This document shows positions 51,588 to 60,355 of a stretch of 64,000 nucleotides of DNA, in pieces; position 1 is the stretch's first letter, and every line of letters begins with the position of its first letter. Origin of the DNA: Gandjariella thermophila (GTDB lineage Bacteria; Actinomycetota; Actinomycetes; Mycobacteriales; Pseudonocardiaceae); assembly GCF_005405885.1 (NCBI RefSeq), contig NZ_BJFL01000022.1, positions 1 to 64,000 on the forward strand, written 5' to 3'. The notes under the pieces are model-generated. The model was not told the origin of the DNA. It was given only the letters and a program-made list of their open reading frames with translations, and did not search any database. Made by a program: the position numbers and the translations under genes.

Positions 51588-52979
51588 GTGGACTCAAGCG
51601 GCCGGGGCACGGTAGTCGACCAGCACCTCGAAGCGCACCGCGCGGCGGTGGCCGCGTTGCGGGAACAGTACGCCGCGCTGCCACCCGGGTCACCGATCCG
51701 GTTGGCCAAGAAGACGTCCAACCTCTTCCGGTTCCGCGAACCCGCCGGCGGTGGTCTGGACGTGCGCCGGTTCAACCGGGTACTCAGCGTCGACCCGGAG
51801 GCCCGCACCGCCGATGTGCAGGGCATGACCACCTACGAGGACCTGGCCGACGCCACCCTCGCACACGGGCTGATGCCGCTGGTCGTGCCGCAGCTGAAGA
51901 CCATCACCATCGGCGGCGCGGTGGCTGGGCTCGGCATCGAGTCCTCGTCGTTCCGCAACGGCCTGCCGCACGAGTCGGTGCGGGAGTTGGAGGTGCTCAC
52001 CCCGGACGGCCGGGTGGTGGTGGCGCGGCCGGATGGCGAGCACGCCACGCTGTTCCGCGCCTTCCCGAACTCCTACGGCACCCTCGGCTACGCGCTGCGG
52101 GTGTCCATCGAACTGGAGCCGGTGCGCCCCTACGTGCGGCTCCGCCACGTGCGGTTCACCGACGCGGAGCAGTGCGCGGCGACCATCGCCGAGGTGTGCG
52201 CCGCGCGGGAGTTCCGCGGCGAGCCGGTGGACTTCGTGGACGGCACGGTGTTCGAGCGCGGCGAGCTGTACCTGACGCTGGGCAGCTTCGCCGACCGCGC
52301 GCCCGGGGTCAGCGACTACACCGGCAGGGACATCTACTACCGGTCCATCCGGCGCAAGGAGATCGACCATCTCGCCGTGCGGGACTACCTGTGGCGGTGG
52401 GACACCGACTGGTTCTGGTGCTCGGCCGCGCTCGGCGCGCAGCACCCGGTGCTGCGCCGGCTGTGGCCGAAGCGCTACCTGCGTTCCGACGTCTACCGCC
52501 GGCTGGTCGCGCTGGACCGCCGGTACGGGCTGTCCACCCGCATCGACGCGCTGGCCCGCCGGCCGGCGCGCGAGCCGGTGATCCAGGACGTCGAGGTGCC
52601 GGTAGGCCGGCTCGCCGAGTTCCTCGACTTCTTTCACTCCGACATCGGGATCAGCCCGGTGTGGTTGTGCCCGCTCAAGCTGAGGAACCCCCAGGCGTGG
52701 CCGCTGTACCCGCTGGACCCGGACGAGCTGTACGTGAACGTCGGATTCTGGGCGACGGTGCCGCTCGGGCCCGGCCAGCCCGAAGACACGCACAACCGGT
52801 TGATCGAGCGCACGGTGACCGAGTTGGGCGGGCACAAGTCGCTGTACTCGACCGCCCACTACCCGGAGGACGAGTTCTGGCGGCTCTACAACGGAACCGC
52901 GTACCGCGCCGTGAAGAGCGAGTACGACCCGGACGGCCGGCTGCCCGACCTCTACCAGAAATGCGTACGGGCCCAGTAG
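51588..52979 (+). CDS. tmsA: FAD-binding oxidoreductase, 10-methylene fatty acid reductase type
   Basis: A 463-aa protein of the VAO/FAD-binding type 4 fold related to sterol delta-24 reductases. It has G-M-T-T-Y-E-D-L-A-D-A-T, V-P-Q-L-K-T-I-T-I-G-G-A-V-A-G-L-G-I-E and N-S-Y-G-T-L-G-Y-A-L-R-V. It lies 56 nt before a cyclopropane-synthase-like gene. The same pair (TmsA/TmsB, or BfaA/BfaB with mycobacterial Rv0449c/Rv0447c) makes 10-methyl (tuberculostearic-type) fatty acids: the methyltransferase adds a methylene group and this enzyme reduces it with NADPH. The start is uncertain (GTG 51588, or TTG 51579); TAATAAG upstream suggests a leaderless transcript. Confidence 0.9.
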   Translation: MDSSGRGTVVDQHLEAHRAAVAALREQYAALPPGSPIRLAKKTSNLFRFREPAGGGLDVRRFNRVLSVDPEARTADVQGMTTYEDLADATLAHGLMPLVVPQLKTITIGGAVAGLGIESSSFRNGLPHESVRELEVLTPDGRVVVARPDGEHATLFRAFPNSYGTLGYALRVSIELEPVRPYVRLRHVRFTDAEQCAATIAEVCAAREFRGEPVDFVDGTVFERGELYLTLGSFADRAPGVSDYTGRDIYYRSIRRKEIDHLAVRDYLWRWDTDWFWCSAALGAQHPVLRRLWPKRYLRSDVYRRLVALDRRYGLSTRIDALARRPAREPVIQDVEVPVGRLAEFLDFFHSDIGISPVWLCPLKLRNPQAWPLYPLDPDELYVNVGFWATVPLGPGQPEDTHNRLIERTVTELGGHKSLYSTAHYPEDEFWRLYNGTAYRAVKSEYDPDGRLPDLYQKCVRAQ

Positions 52980-53035
52980 ATCCACGCGCCCTGCCGGCGT
53001 GACGGCGGCGCGGACCGGGAGAAAGGGAGACGCGT

Positions 53036-54280
53036 ATGGGGTTGGCGAATGTCTTCGAACGCGCGGTCGGGGGCAACGCGCCGGTGGAGTTCCGTGCCTA
53101 CGACGGCAGCCGCGCCGGGCGCGCCGGCGCGGACGTGCGGGTCGAGGTGCGTTCCCCGCTCGCGGTGTCCTACCTCGCCACCGCGCCCGGCGCGCTGGGC
53201 CTGGCCAGGGCGTACGTCACCGGCAACATCGAGGTTGTCGGGGACATGTATGCCGCGCTGAAGCAGCTCTCCGAGCTGACCCTGAACGACGTGCCCTGGC
53301 GTGAGCGCCTCGGCGTGCTGCGCGAGATCGGCGCCGGCCCGCTGCTGCGCCGGCCGCCGCGCCCGCCGCAGGAGGCCCGGCTGCGCGGGCTGCGCCACTC
53401 CAGGGCCCGCGACCAGCAGGCCATCTCGCACCACTACGACGTGTCGAACAGGTTCTACGAGTGGGTGCTGGGCCCGTCCATGGCCTACACCTGCGCGGTG
53501 TTCCCGAGCGAGGACGCCACCCTGGAGCAGGCCCAGTTCACCAAGCACGACCTGGTGGCCCGCAAGCTGGCGCTGCGGCCGGGTATGCGGCTGCTGGACG
53601 TCGGCTGCGGCTGGGGTGGCATGGTGATGCACGCGGCCAAGCACTACGGCGTGAAGGCGCTCGGCGTGACCCTGTCCCGGGCGCAGGCCGAGTGGGCGCA
53701 GAAGGCCATCGCCGAGGCCGGGCTGAGCGAGCTGGCCGAGGTGCGGCACCTGGACTACCGGGACGTCGCCGGCGGCGAGTTCGACGCGGTCAGCTCGATC
53801 GGCCTGACCGAGCACATCGGCAAGGCCAAGCAGCCGGCGTACTTCCGGTCGCTGTACGACAAGCTCAAGCCGGGCGGGCGGCTGCTCAACCACTGCATCA
53901 CCCGGCCGCGCACCGAGCGGGCCCGCGCCAGCGGGTTCATCAACCGGTACGTGTTCCCGGACGGTGAGCTGGTCGCGCCGGGGCACCTGGTCACGCTCAT
54001 CCACGACACCGGGTTCGAGGTGCGCCACGAGGAGAACCTGCGCGAGCACTACGCGCTGACCCTGGCCGGCTGGTGCGACAACCTGGACAAGCACTGGGCT
54101 GACGCGGTGGCCGAGGTCGGCGAGGGGCGGGCCCGGGTGTGGCGGCTGTACATGGCCGCGTCCCGGCTCGGCTTCGAGCTGAACAACATCCAGCTACACC
54201 AGATCCTGGCGGTCAAGCTGGACGGCGCCCGCTCCGGCATGCCGCTGCGTCCGGACTGGGAGCCGCCGGCCCACGCCTGA
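53036..54280 (+). CDS. tmsB: Cyclopropane-fatty-acid-synthase family methyltransferase for 10-methyl lipids
   Basis: A 414-aa SAM-dependent enzyme. The N-terminal domain is followed by S-H-H-Y-D-V-S-N-R-F-Y, Y-T-C-A-V-F-P, motif I L-L-D-V-G-C-G-W-G-G-M and S-S-I-G-L-T-E-H-I-G. These are the catalytic and SAM strings of the CFA synthase family, in the UfaA1/TmsB branch. It methylates an oleoyl chain on phospholipid to give the 10-methylene intermediate reduced by the upstream FAD enzyme. AAAGGGAG precedes the ATG. Repeat copy B starts directly at its stop codon. Confidence 0.94.
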   Translation: MGLANVFERAVGGNAPVEFRAYDGSRAGRAGADVRVEVRSPLAVSYLATAPGALGLARAYVTGNIEVVGDMYAALKQLSELTLNDVPWRERLGVLREIGAGPLLRRPPRPPQEARLRGLRHSRARDQQAISHHYDVSNRFYEWVLGPSMAYTCAVFPSEDATLEQAQFTKHDLVARKLALRPGMRLLDVGCGWGGMVMHAAKHYGVKALGVTLSRAQAEWAQKAIAEAGLSELAEVRHLDYRDVAGGEFDAVSSIGLTEHIGKAKQPAYFRSLYDKLKPGGRLLNHCITRPRTERARASGFINRYVFPDGELVAPGHLVTLIHDTGFEVRHEENLREHYALTLAGWCDNLDKHWADAVAEVGEGRARVWRLYMAASRLGFELNNIQLHQILAVKLDGARSGMPLRPDWEPPAHA

Positions 54281-54450
54281 CAGCCTGTTCCGGAACTGGC
54301 CTGACCTGCGATGCTGATTTCGGGGACGCGCCGGGGCGAAGCCCCTGCGATCGTGGGGGCGGGGCGAGCCACCAGGACGAACAGGGGCGTGCCTTGTCAC
54401 CCGCGAGCCCCGGCGACACGATCGCGGTGCGCGTTCAGGAACAGGCACTG
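54281..54450 (+). repeat. Interspersed ~170-bp repeat, copy B (terminal inverted repeats)
   Basis: Starts CAGCCTGTTCCGGAAC immediately after the tmsB TGA and ends GTTCAGGAACAGGCACTG; the ends are imperfect inverted repeats. It aligns with copy A (minus strand, 12915-13081) throughout and with copy C over 120 bp. It fills the gap between convergent tmsB and an acyltransferase gene. No coding capacity. Confidence 0.8.
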
Positions 54451-54466
54451 AGTACGCCGCCGGCGG

Positions 54467-55789
54467 TCAACTCCGGGGCGCGAGCACCCAGTCGTGCCCG
54501 ACCGTGCCGATCGCGTCGGTCGCGCCGATGGCCTCGACCGGCCGGCCGTGCTCGTCGACCAGGCCGATCAGGTCGTCCAGCGGCGCCACCTCGGGCACCG
54601 CGGGCGGTCCGGTGAACAGCAGCCACCGGGTGGAAAGCCACCCCCGGGCGGTCCGGGCGTGCCGTGGGAACTCGCGGACCAGCCAGCGGTGGGTCGGCCG
54701 TTCCACGAACCGGGTCAGCAGCCAGCCGGCGCCGACGGTCATGCCGATGATCGCGGCCAGCCGCCACCACGGACCGAGGCCGATGGCATGCATGCCGAGC
54801 GCGAGTTCGTACCCGAGTTGCTGGTTGGCCAGGTACATGCCGAACGAGATGCTGGCCAGCCAGGACATCGGCCGGGCGAGGTGGCGGGCTGGACCGCGCC
54901 ACTCCGGGCCGGCGGCCAGCAGCACCAGCACCAGCATCACCCCGAGCGCCTTGGTGGAGTGCAGGTCGCCGTCCTGGATGTACTCGGCGAGCAGGCCGCA
55001 GCTGAACACCAGGGCCAGGTGCCCGAAGCTGATCCGTCCCCGGGTCCACAGCCACAGCGCCACGCCCATGCCGAACAGCTGCCACCGGTACAGGCCCAGG
55101 CCCAGGTAGACGTGGCTGAGCCAACCCGGGTGGTCCACCCAGGCACGCACCACCAGCGGTCCGACGATCAGGCCCCACGCCAGCACCGGCCCCGACCACC
55201 TGCGGTGCATCCCGGACCAGCGGACCAGCAGCGCGGCCACGGTGAACGAGAACAGCTGGATGGGCAGCGTCCAGTAGGAGTTGTCCACGTAGCGGACGCC
55301 GTCCACCCAGCCCTGCAGCAGAAACAGGTTGGCCAGCAGGTCCTTGCCGGAGGGCAGGGTGATCGGGCTGCCGAGCAGGGTGCCCAGCCAGGTGATCCCG
55401 TAGGTGACCAGCACGGCGACCAGGTAGGTGGGCAGCAGCCGGGCCACCCGGTTCCACCACCAGGCCCGGGGGCGGCCGCGGCGCACCGTGACGCACACGA
55501 AGAACGCCGAGATCAGCAGCATCGTGTTCGCGCCGATCAGCGGGTCCCACACCACCGGCATCGGGCCGAGCTGGGGGAAGCCCCTCGGCGCGGCGGTGGT
55601 GGCGTGCTCCAGCACCACGCTGAAGATGGCCAGCACCCGCACGACGTCCCAGCCCACCCGCCGCCCGGTCCGGCCCGCGCCGCTGCCGGTGGACGCGCCG
55701 GCGCTGGCGGCGGTCGTGGTGCCGGTCTCGGGCCCGGTGCCGAACGGGACGGTGGACGCGGTGGTCAACGCGGTGGTCGAGCTGCTCAC
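54467..55789 (-). CDS. Acyltransferase 3 family membrane protein
   Basis: A 440-aa protein. A Ser/Thr/Gly-rich cytoplasmic start is followed by about ten helices. The first carries W-D-V-V-R-V-L-A-I-F-S-V-V-L-E-H with the conserved Arg and His, and a later one W-W-W-N-R-V-A-R-L-L-P-T-Y, as in OafA-type O-acyltransferases. A C-terminal soluble tail of about 60 residues follows. It probably adds acyl groups to a cell-envelope glycan or secondary metabolite. The GTG at 55789 (after GAGGG) seems better than the GTG four codons earlier. Convergent with the tms operon. Confidence 0.88.
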   Translation of the reverse strand: MSSSTTALTTASTVPFGTGPETGTTTAASAGASTGSGAGRTGRRVGWDVVRVLAIFSVVLEHATTAAPRGFPQLGPMPVVWDPLIGANTMLLISAFFVCVTVRRGRPRAWWWNRVARLLPTYLVAVLVTYGITWLGTLLGSPITLPSGKDLLANLFLLQGWVDGVRYVDNSYWTLPIQLFSFTVAALLVRWSGMHRRWSGPVLAWGLIVGPLVVRAWVDHPGWLSHVYLGLGLYRWQLFGMGVALWLWTRGRISFGHLALVFSCGLLAEYIQDGDLHSTKALGVMLVLVLLAAGPEWRGPARHLARPMSWLASISFGMYLANQQLGYELALGMHAIGLGPWWRLAAIIGMTVGAGWLLTRFVERPTHRWLVREFPRHARTARGWLSTRWLLFTGPPAVPEVAPLDDLIGLVDEHGRPVEAIGATDAIGTVGHDWVLAPRS

Positions 55790-56043
55790 ATCCGCCCTCA
55801 CGTGATCTCTGCGCTACGAGGCGCCCCCGACGTTAGAGATCCTTCCTGTGTCCTTCCTGAACCTCCCCCTCCGTTTCCTGGGAGTTACCTGGACGTGGCC
55901 CCGGGCCGAACGGGCGGTGTGGGCAAACGCACGGCCCCGGCGGGGCGCCCGGCCGGTTGCGCTTGCGGGTCCCGCGGGCACGGAACAGGGTGGAGTCGGG
56001 CGGTGCCGAGATGGTCCCGGCGGAGACCAAAGGGGGGTACATG

Positions 56044-57396
56044 ATGGCCGAGCGGGTCGACGTCGTCGTGGTCGGCATGGGTCCCGGCGGCGAGGCGGTC
56101 GCCGGGCAGCTCGCCGAGGCGGGGCTCTCCGTGGTAGCCGCGGAGTCCGGGCTGGTCGGCGGGGAGTGCCCGTACTACGGCTGCATCCCGAGCAAGATGA
56201 TGATCCGCGCCGCGGACCTGCTCGCCGAGGCGCGGCGGGTGCCCGGCATGGCCGGCTCCGCCGAGGTGCGCCCGGCGTTCGCCCCGGTCGCGGAGCGGCT
56301 CCGCGAGGCCACCGACGACTGGAACGACGAGGTCGCGGTGCGGCGCTTCGAGGGGCAGGGCGGCCGGCTGGTGCGCGGCCGGGCGCGGATCGTGGGCGAG
56401 CGCACCGTGCGGGTCGGCGATCAGGAGTTCACCGCCGAGCGGGCGCTGGTGCTCAACCCGGGCACCGAGCCGGCGCTGCCGTCCATTCCCGGCCTGGCCG
56501 ACACTCCCTACTGGACCAACCGGGAGGCGTTGCGGACCACCGAGGCGCCGGCGTCGCTCTGCGTGGTCGGCGGCGGAACCGTCGGCCTGGAGCTGGGCCA
56601 GGCGTTCGCCCGGTTCGGCACCCAGGTCACCGTGGTGGAGGCGGCCGACCGGCTGCTGCCCGCGGAGGAACCGAGGGCCAGCGAGCTGATCGCCGAGGTG
56701 CTCCGCGGCGAGGGCATCGACGTGCGCACCGGCGCCAAGGTGACCGAGGTCAGCCACGACGGTTCCGGCTTCGCGGTCCGGGTGGACGACGAGACGGTCA
56801 CCGCGCAGCGGCTGCTGATCTCCGTCGGCCGCAAGGCGCCGCTGCACGAACTGGGTGTGGACGCGATCGGCCTCGACCCGGACGCGCGGTTCTTCGACCC
56901 CGACGACCACCTGCGGGTCGCGCCCGGCGTGTGGGCGATCGGCGACGCCACCGGCAAGGGCGCGTTCACGCACGTCTCGATGTACCAGGCGGGCATCGTG
57001 GTGCGGGACGTGCTGGGCCGGCCCGGCCCGGGCGCGGAGTACCACGCGGTGCCCCGGGTCACCTTCACCGACCCCGAAATCGGCGCCGTCGGGCGGACCG
57101 AGGCGCAGGCTAGGGAGCGCGGCATCCGGGTGCGCATCGGCTACACCAACCTGGCCAGCTCCGCCCGGGGCTGGATCCACGGGCCGGGCAACGCCGGCTT
57201 CGTGAAGCTGGTCGAGGACGCGGACACCGGGGTGCTGGTCGGCGCCACCTCGGTCGGTCCGTGGGGCGGCGAGGTGCTGTCCGCGCTGGCCGTCGCGGTG
57301 CACGCCCGGGTGCCCACCGAGCGGCTGCGGCACATGATCTACGCGTACCCGACCTTCCACCGGGCGATCGAGGACGCCCTGAGCAAGCTGGCCTGA
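56044..57396 (+). CDS. Dihydrolipoamide-dehydrogenase-like flavoprotein lacking the HxxxxE dyad
   Basis: A 450-aa pyridine-nucleotide disulfide oxidoreductase. It has V-V-V-V-G-M-G-P-G-G-E-A, the redox pair in G-G-E-C-P-Y-Y-G-C-I-P-S-K, a second dinucleotide fold V-V-G-G-G-T-V-G-L-E-L, and V-W-A-I-G-D-A-T-G. The C-terminal dimer domain has I-Y-A-Y-P-T-F-H-R-A-I-E where true Lpd or mercuric reductase would have H-x-H-P-T. The acid/base His is displaced or absent, so the substrate is not simply dihydrolipoamide; a quinone or other oxidoreductase role is possible. ATG 56044 suits the GGGGGG site better than ATG 56041. Confidence 0.9.
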   Translation: MAERVDVVVVGMGPGGEAVAGQLAEAGLSVVAAESGLVGGECPYYGCIPSKMMIRAADLLAEARRVPGMAGSAEVRPAFAPVAERLREATDDWNDEVAVRRFEGQGGRLVRGRARIVGERTVRVGDQEFTAERALVLNPGTEPALPSIPGLADTPYWTNREALRTTEAPASLCVVGGGTVGLELGQAFARFGTQVTVVEAADRLLPAEEPRASELIAEVLRGEGIDVRTGAKVTEVSHDGSGFAVRVDDETVTAQRLLISVGRKAPLHELGVDAIGLDPDARFFDPDDHLRVAPGVWAIGDATGKGAFTHVSMYQAGIVVRDVLGRPGPGAEYHAVPRVTFTDPEIGAVGRTEAQARERGIRVRIGYTNLASSARGWIHGPGNAGFVKLVEDADTGVLVGATSVGPWGGEVLSALAVAVHARVPTERLRHMIYAYPTFHRAIEDALSKLA

Positions 57397-57398
57397 CC

Positions 57399-57947
57399 GT
57401 GGTCACGCCGCTGCTGACGTTCGGGCACGGCACGGCCACCGCCGAGCGGATCGTCGAACTGCTCCGCGGCGCCGGCGTCGAGCAGTTGGTCGACGTGCGG
57501 ACCGCGCCCGGCAGCCGGCGCAACCCGCACGTGGCCCGGACCGCGATCAGCGAGTGGCTGCCCGAGCACGGCATCGGCTACCGATGGGAGAAACGCCTCG
57601 GCGGCTTCCGCAGGGCCCGCCCGGACGCGCCGGACACCGCGCTGCGCAACCGAGCGTTCGCCGGCTACGCCGGGCACATGCGCTCCCCGGAGTTCCTCGC
57701 CGCGGTGGACGACCTGCTCGCCGAGGCCCGCCTCCGGCGCACCGCGGTGATGTGCGCCGAGTCGGTGTGGTGGCGCTGCCACCGCCGGATGATCGCCGAC
57801 TTCGTGGTGCTGGCCAGGGAGACGCCCGTGCTGCACCTGGGCCACGACGGGTCGCTGGCCCGGCACGCGCCCACCGACGCGGCCCGCCGCCGCCCCGACG
57901 GCCTCCTGGTCTACGACCAGGGGCAGGACGCCCTCTTTCGAGAATGA
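57399..57947 (+). CDS. DUF488 family protein
   Basis: A 182-aa protein starting at a GTG 2 nt after the flavoprotein stop, so co-transcribed. DUF488 marks: L-L-T-F-G-H-G-T, V-D-V-R-T-A-P-G-S-R-R-N-P-H, Y-A-G-H-M-R-S-P-E-F and the Cys/His motif V-M-C-A-E-S-V-W-W-R-C-H-R-R-M-I. The function of the family is not established; the C/CH residues suggest a metal or nucleotide site. Coupling with a redox flavoprotein is suggestive only. Confidence 0.93.
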   Translation: MVTPLLTFGHGTATAERIVELLRGAGVEQLVDVRTAPGSRRNPHVARTAISEWLPEHGIGYRWEKRLGGFRRARPDAPDTALRNRAFAGYAGHMRSPEFLAAVDDLLAEARLRRTAVMCAESVWWRCHRRMIADFVVLARETPVLHLGHDGSLARHAPTDAARRRPDGLLVYDQGQDALFRE

Positions 57948-57948
57948 T

Positions 57949-59013
57949 CTAGAGTCGCACGACGGCGCCTTCGGTGGCCGAGCGGCGAGCCGCCTCCAGC
58001 ACGACCAGCCCGGCGATCGCCTCGTCCGGGTCGACCGGGGGCGAACCGCCGTCCACCAAGGCGTCCCGGACGCCGGCGTAGAAGTTCTGGTACGCGCCGG
58101 GCTCGCCGGGCACCTCGCGGGTGTCCCCGGGTACGCCGAGCACGCCCCAGCACTCCCGCGGCTCCTCACCCCACCCCGGCTGTCCCGGCCGCCGACCCGC
58201 CTGAAGTGCCGCCTCCTGGCCGTCCAACCCGTGCTTGGTGTAGGCCGCCCGGTCGCCCAGCACCCGGAACCGCGGCCCGTGGTGCGCGCTCACCGAGCCC
58301 ATCCACAGGTGCGAGCGCGCGCCGCCGGCGTGGGTCAGGGCGACGAACGCGTCGTCGTCCACCTCGACACCCGGCCGGCGCCGGTTTAGCTCGGCGTAGA
58401 CCGAGGTGGCCGGGCCGAGCAGGTGCAGCGCCTGGTCCACCAGGTGGCTGCCCAGGTCGTACAGCACGCCGCCGGCGTCCTCCGGCGCGCCGTTCTCCCG
58501 CCAGCCGGTCCTGGGCGTGGGCACCCAGCGCTCGAACCGGGACTCCAGGCGCAGCACCCGGCCGAGGTCGCCGGCGGCCACCACGCGGCGCAGCGTCCGG
58601 AAGTCGCCGTCCCACCGGCGGTTCTGGAACACGGTGAGCAGCAGGCCCCGGCTGCGCGCCTCGGCGGCCAGCCGCCGACCCTGCTCGGCGGTGGCGGCGA
58701 ACGGCTTGTCCACCACCACGGGCAGGCCGGCGGCGAGCGCGGCCCCGGTGAGCGGCACGTGGCTGCGGTTCGGCGTGGCGACCACCACGAGATCCAGGTC
58801 CGCCGCACGCTCCCACAGCCGGTCCGGATGGTCGAGTACGACCACGCCGGGATGGTCGCGGCGCGCGCGGTCGGCGCGCTCCGGGTTGCCGGTGACCACG
58901 GTGGTCAGCCGGAGCCCCGGGGTGGCGGCGATCAGTGGACCGTGGAAGACGGCGCCGGCCAGCCCGTACCCGAGCAGGCCGACGCGCAGCTCGTCGCGTG
59001 CGGTAGTAGACAT
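57949..59013 (-). CDS. Gfo/Idh/MocA family oxidoreductase
   Basis: A 354-aa NAD(P)-dependent enzyme. It has the Rossmann start R-V-G-L-L-G-Y-G-L-A-G-A-V-F-H, V-V-V-A-T-P-N-R-S-H, the lysine motif V-V-V-D-K-P-F, and G-G-V-L-Y-D-L-G-S-H-L-V-D-Q with the catalytic Asp/His region. It oxidises or reduces a sugar or polyol, substrate unknown. It diverges from a ROK regulator; the 55-nt gap holds a short palindrome, so the ROK protein probably controls it. ATG 59013 is the likely start, although no strong ribosome-binding site is visible. Confidence 0.93.
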   Translation of the reverse strand: MSTTARDELRVGLLGYGLAGAVFHGPLIAATPGLRLTTVVTGNPERADRARRDHPGVVVLDHPDRLWERAADLDLVVVATPNRSHVPLTGAALAAGLPVVVDKPFAATAEQGRRLAAEARSRGLLLTVFQNRRWDGDFRTLRRVVAAGDLGRVLRLESRFERWVPTPRTGWRENGAPEDAGGVLYDLGSHLVDQALHLLGPATSVYAELNRRRPGVEVDDDAFVALTHAGGARSHLWMGSVSAHHGPRFRVLGDRAAYTKHGLDGQEAALQAGRRPGQPGWGEEPRECWGVLGVPGDTREVPGEPGAYQNFYAGVRDALVDGGSPPVDPDEAIAGLVVLEAARRSATEGAVVRL

Positions 59014-59028
59014 GGCCGGCAAGTTACT

Positions 59029-59039
59029 CAACACTGTTG
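59029..59039. promoter_or_regulatory. Operator-like CAACA-C-TGTTG site
   Basis: An 11-bp inverted repeat in the 55-nt divergent region between the Gfo/Idh/MocA and ROK genes. Short arms, but the location is ideal for ROK-mediated control of both genes. TTGTC-type arms are typical of sugar repressors. Confidence 0.4.
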
Positions 59040-59068
59040 TCTAAATCCAGCCTGGCAGGATGATCGCG

Positions 59069-60310
59069 ATGACCGACACCACGCCCACCACCGGGCCGAG
59101 CGGCCCGGGCGGTGCCAACCTGCGCGCGCTGCGCGACCACAACAGCGGGCTGCTGCTGGACCTGGTGCGGGACTCCGGCGAACTCAGCCGCGCGGAGCTA
59201 GCCGAGCGTTCCGGGCTGACCGCGCAGGCGGTGTCCAAGATCGTGGCGCGGCTGATCGGCGACGGTGTCCTCGCCGAGTCCGGGCGGGCGGCGCCCAGCG
59301 TCGGCAAGCCGCGCACGCTGCTCCGGCTGGTGCCGGAGGCGCGCCTGGCCCTCGGTGCCCACCTGGACCGCGACGAGCTGCGCCTGGTCCTGGTCGACCT
59401 CGCCGGCCGGATCGTCCGGAGCCGGCGGGTGCGGCTGCGTACCCCGCCGCGGCCGGCCACGGCGATCGCGCGCATCGCCGGCGAGGCCCACGACCTGGTG
59501 TCGGCCGGCGGCGTGAGCACCGACCGCGTGCTCGGCCTGGGGGTCGGCGCTCCCGGGCCGCTGGACCACCGCGCCGGCGTGGTGTCCGGGGCGACCAACC
59601 TGCCCGGTTGGCACGAGGTGCCGCTGCGGGACCGGCTCGCCGAGGCGACCGGGTTCCCGGTCGCCGTGGACAAGGACACCAACGCGGCGGTGGTGGCGGA
59701 GTGCTGGCGGCGCGGCGAGCGGTTCCGCGACGCGGTGCTGGTCTACCTGGGCACCGGCGTGGGCGCCGGCCTGGTGCTGGACGGCCGGGTGCACCGCGGC
59801 AGCAGGACCAACGCCGGGGAGTTCGGGCACACCACGCTGGTGGCGGGCGGTCCGCGGTGCGCCTGCGGCCGGCGGGGCTGCGTCGAGGCGGTGTGCGGCC
59901 CCGGTGCGGTGGTCGCCCGGCTGGCCAGGCTGCGGGGCTCCGACCCGGTGCCGCAGGCCGAGGTGCTGCGACGCTTCGCCGAGGCGTGCGCGGCGGCCCG
60001 GAACGGGGACCGCGTCGCCGGGGCCGAGCTGGTGCGGGCGGCGCGGCTGTTCGGCGTGGCTGTGGTGGACCTGGTCAACCTGCTGGACGTGGACCAGGTC
60101 GTGCTCGGCGGCCGCGCGGTGGGCCCGGCGGGGGAGCCGCTGCTGGCCGGGCTGCGGCGGGCGCTGGCCGGGCAGGCACGCCCGGTGGGGCGGGCGCCGG
60201 TCGAGGTGTCCGTCAGCGATCTCGGTGAGGACCTGGTCGCGGCGGGCGCGGCGATGCTGGTGCTGGCCGGCCTCTCCGGCCGCCGGCTGGGTGCCGCGCT
60301 CGCCGGCTGA
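59069..60310 (+). CDS. ROK-family transcriptional regulator
   Basis: A 413-aa protein. An N-terminal winged helix (L-S-R-A-E-L-A-E-R-S-G-L-T-A-Q-A-V-S-K) is followed by a sugar-kinase-like ROK domain with G-V-G-A-P-G-P-L-D, V-D-K-D-T-N-A-A-V and the zinc motif C-A-C-G-R-R-G-C-V-E. It is a NagC/XylR-like repressor with a sugar effector, and the likely target is the divergent oxidoreductase. AGGA before ATG 59069 fits better than the ATG three codons upstream. Confidence 0.93.
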   Translation: MTDTTPTTGPSGPGGANLRALRDHNSGLLLDLVRDSGELSRAELAERSGLTAQAVSKIVARLIGDGVLAESGRAAPSVGKPRTLLRLVPEARLALGAHLDRDELRLVLVDLAGRIVRSRRVRLRTPPRPATAIARIAGEAHDLVSAGGVSTDRVLGLGVGAPGPLDHRAGVVSGATNLPGWHEVPLRDRLAEATGFPVAVDKDTNAAVVAECWRRGERFRDAVLVYLGTGVGAGLVLDGRVHRGSRTNAGEFGHTTLVAGGPRCACGRRGCVEAVCGPGAVVARLARLRGSDPVPQAEVLRRFAEACAAARNGDRVAGAELVRAARLFGVAVVDLVNLLDVDQVVLGGRAVGPAGEPLLAGLRRALAGQARPVGRAPVEVSVSDLGEDLVAAGAAMLVLAGLSGRRLGAALAG

Positions 60311-60355
60311 CCGCCCTCCGCCGATCGGTGGGTGGGCGTCGGCGAAACTGTCCGC

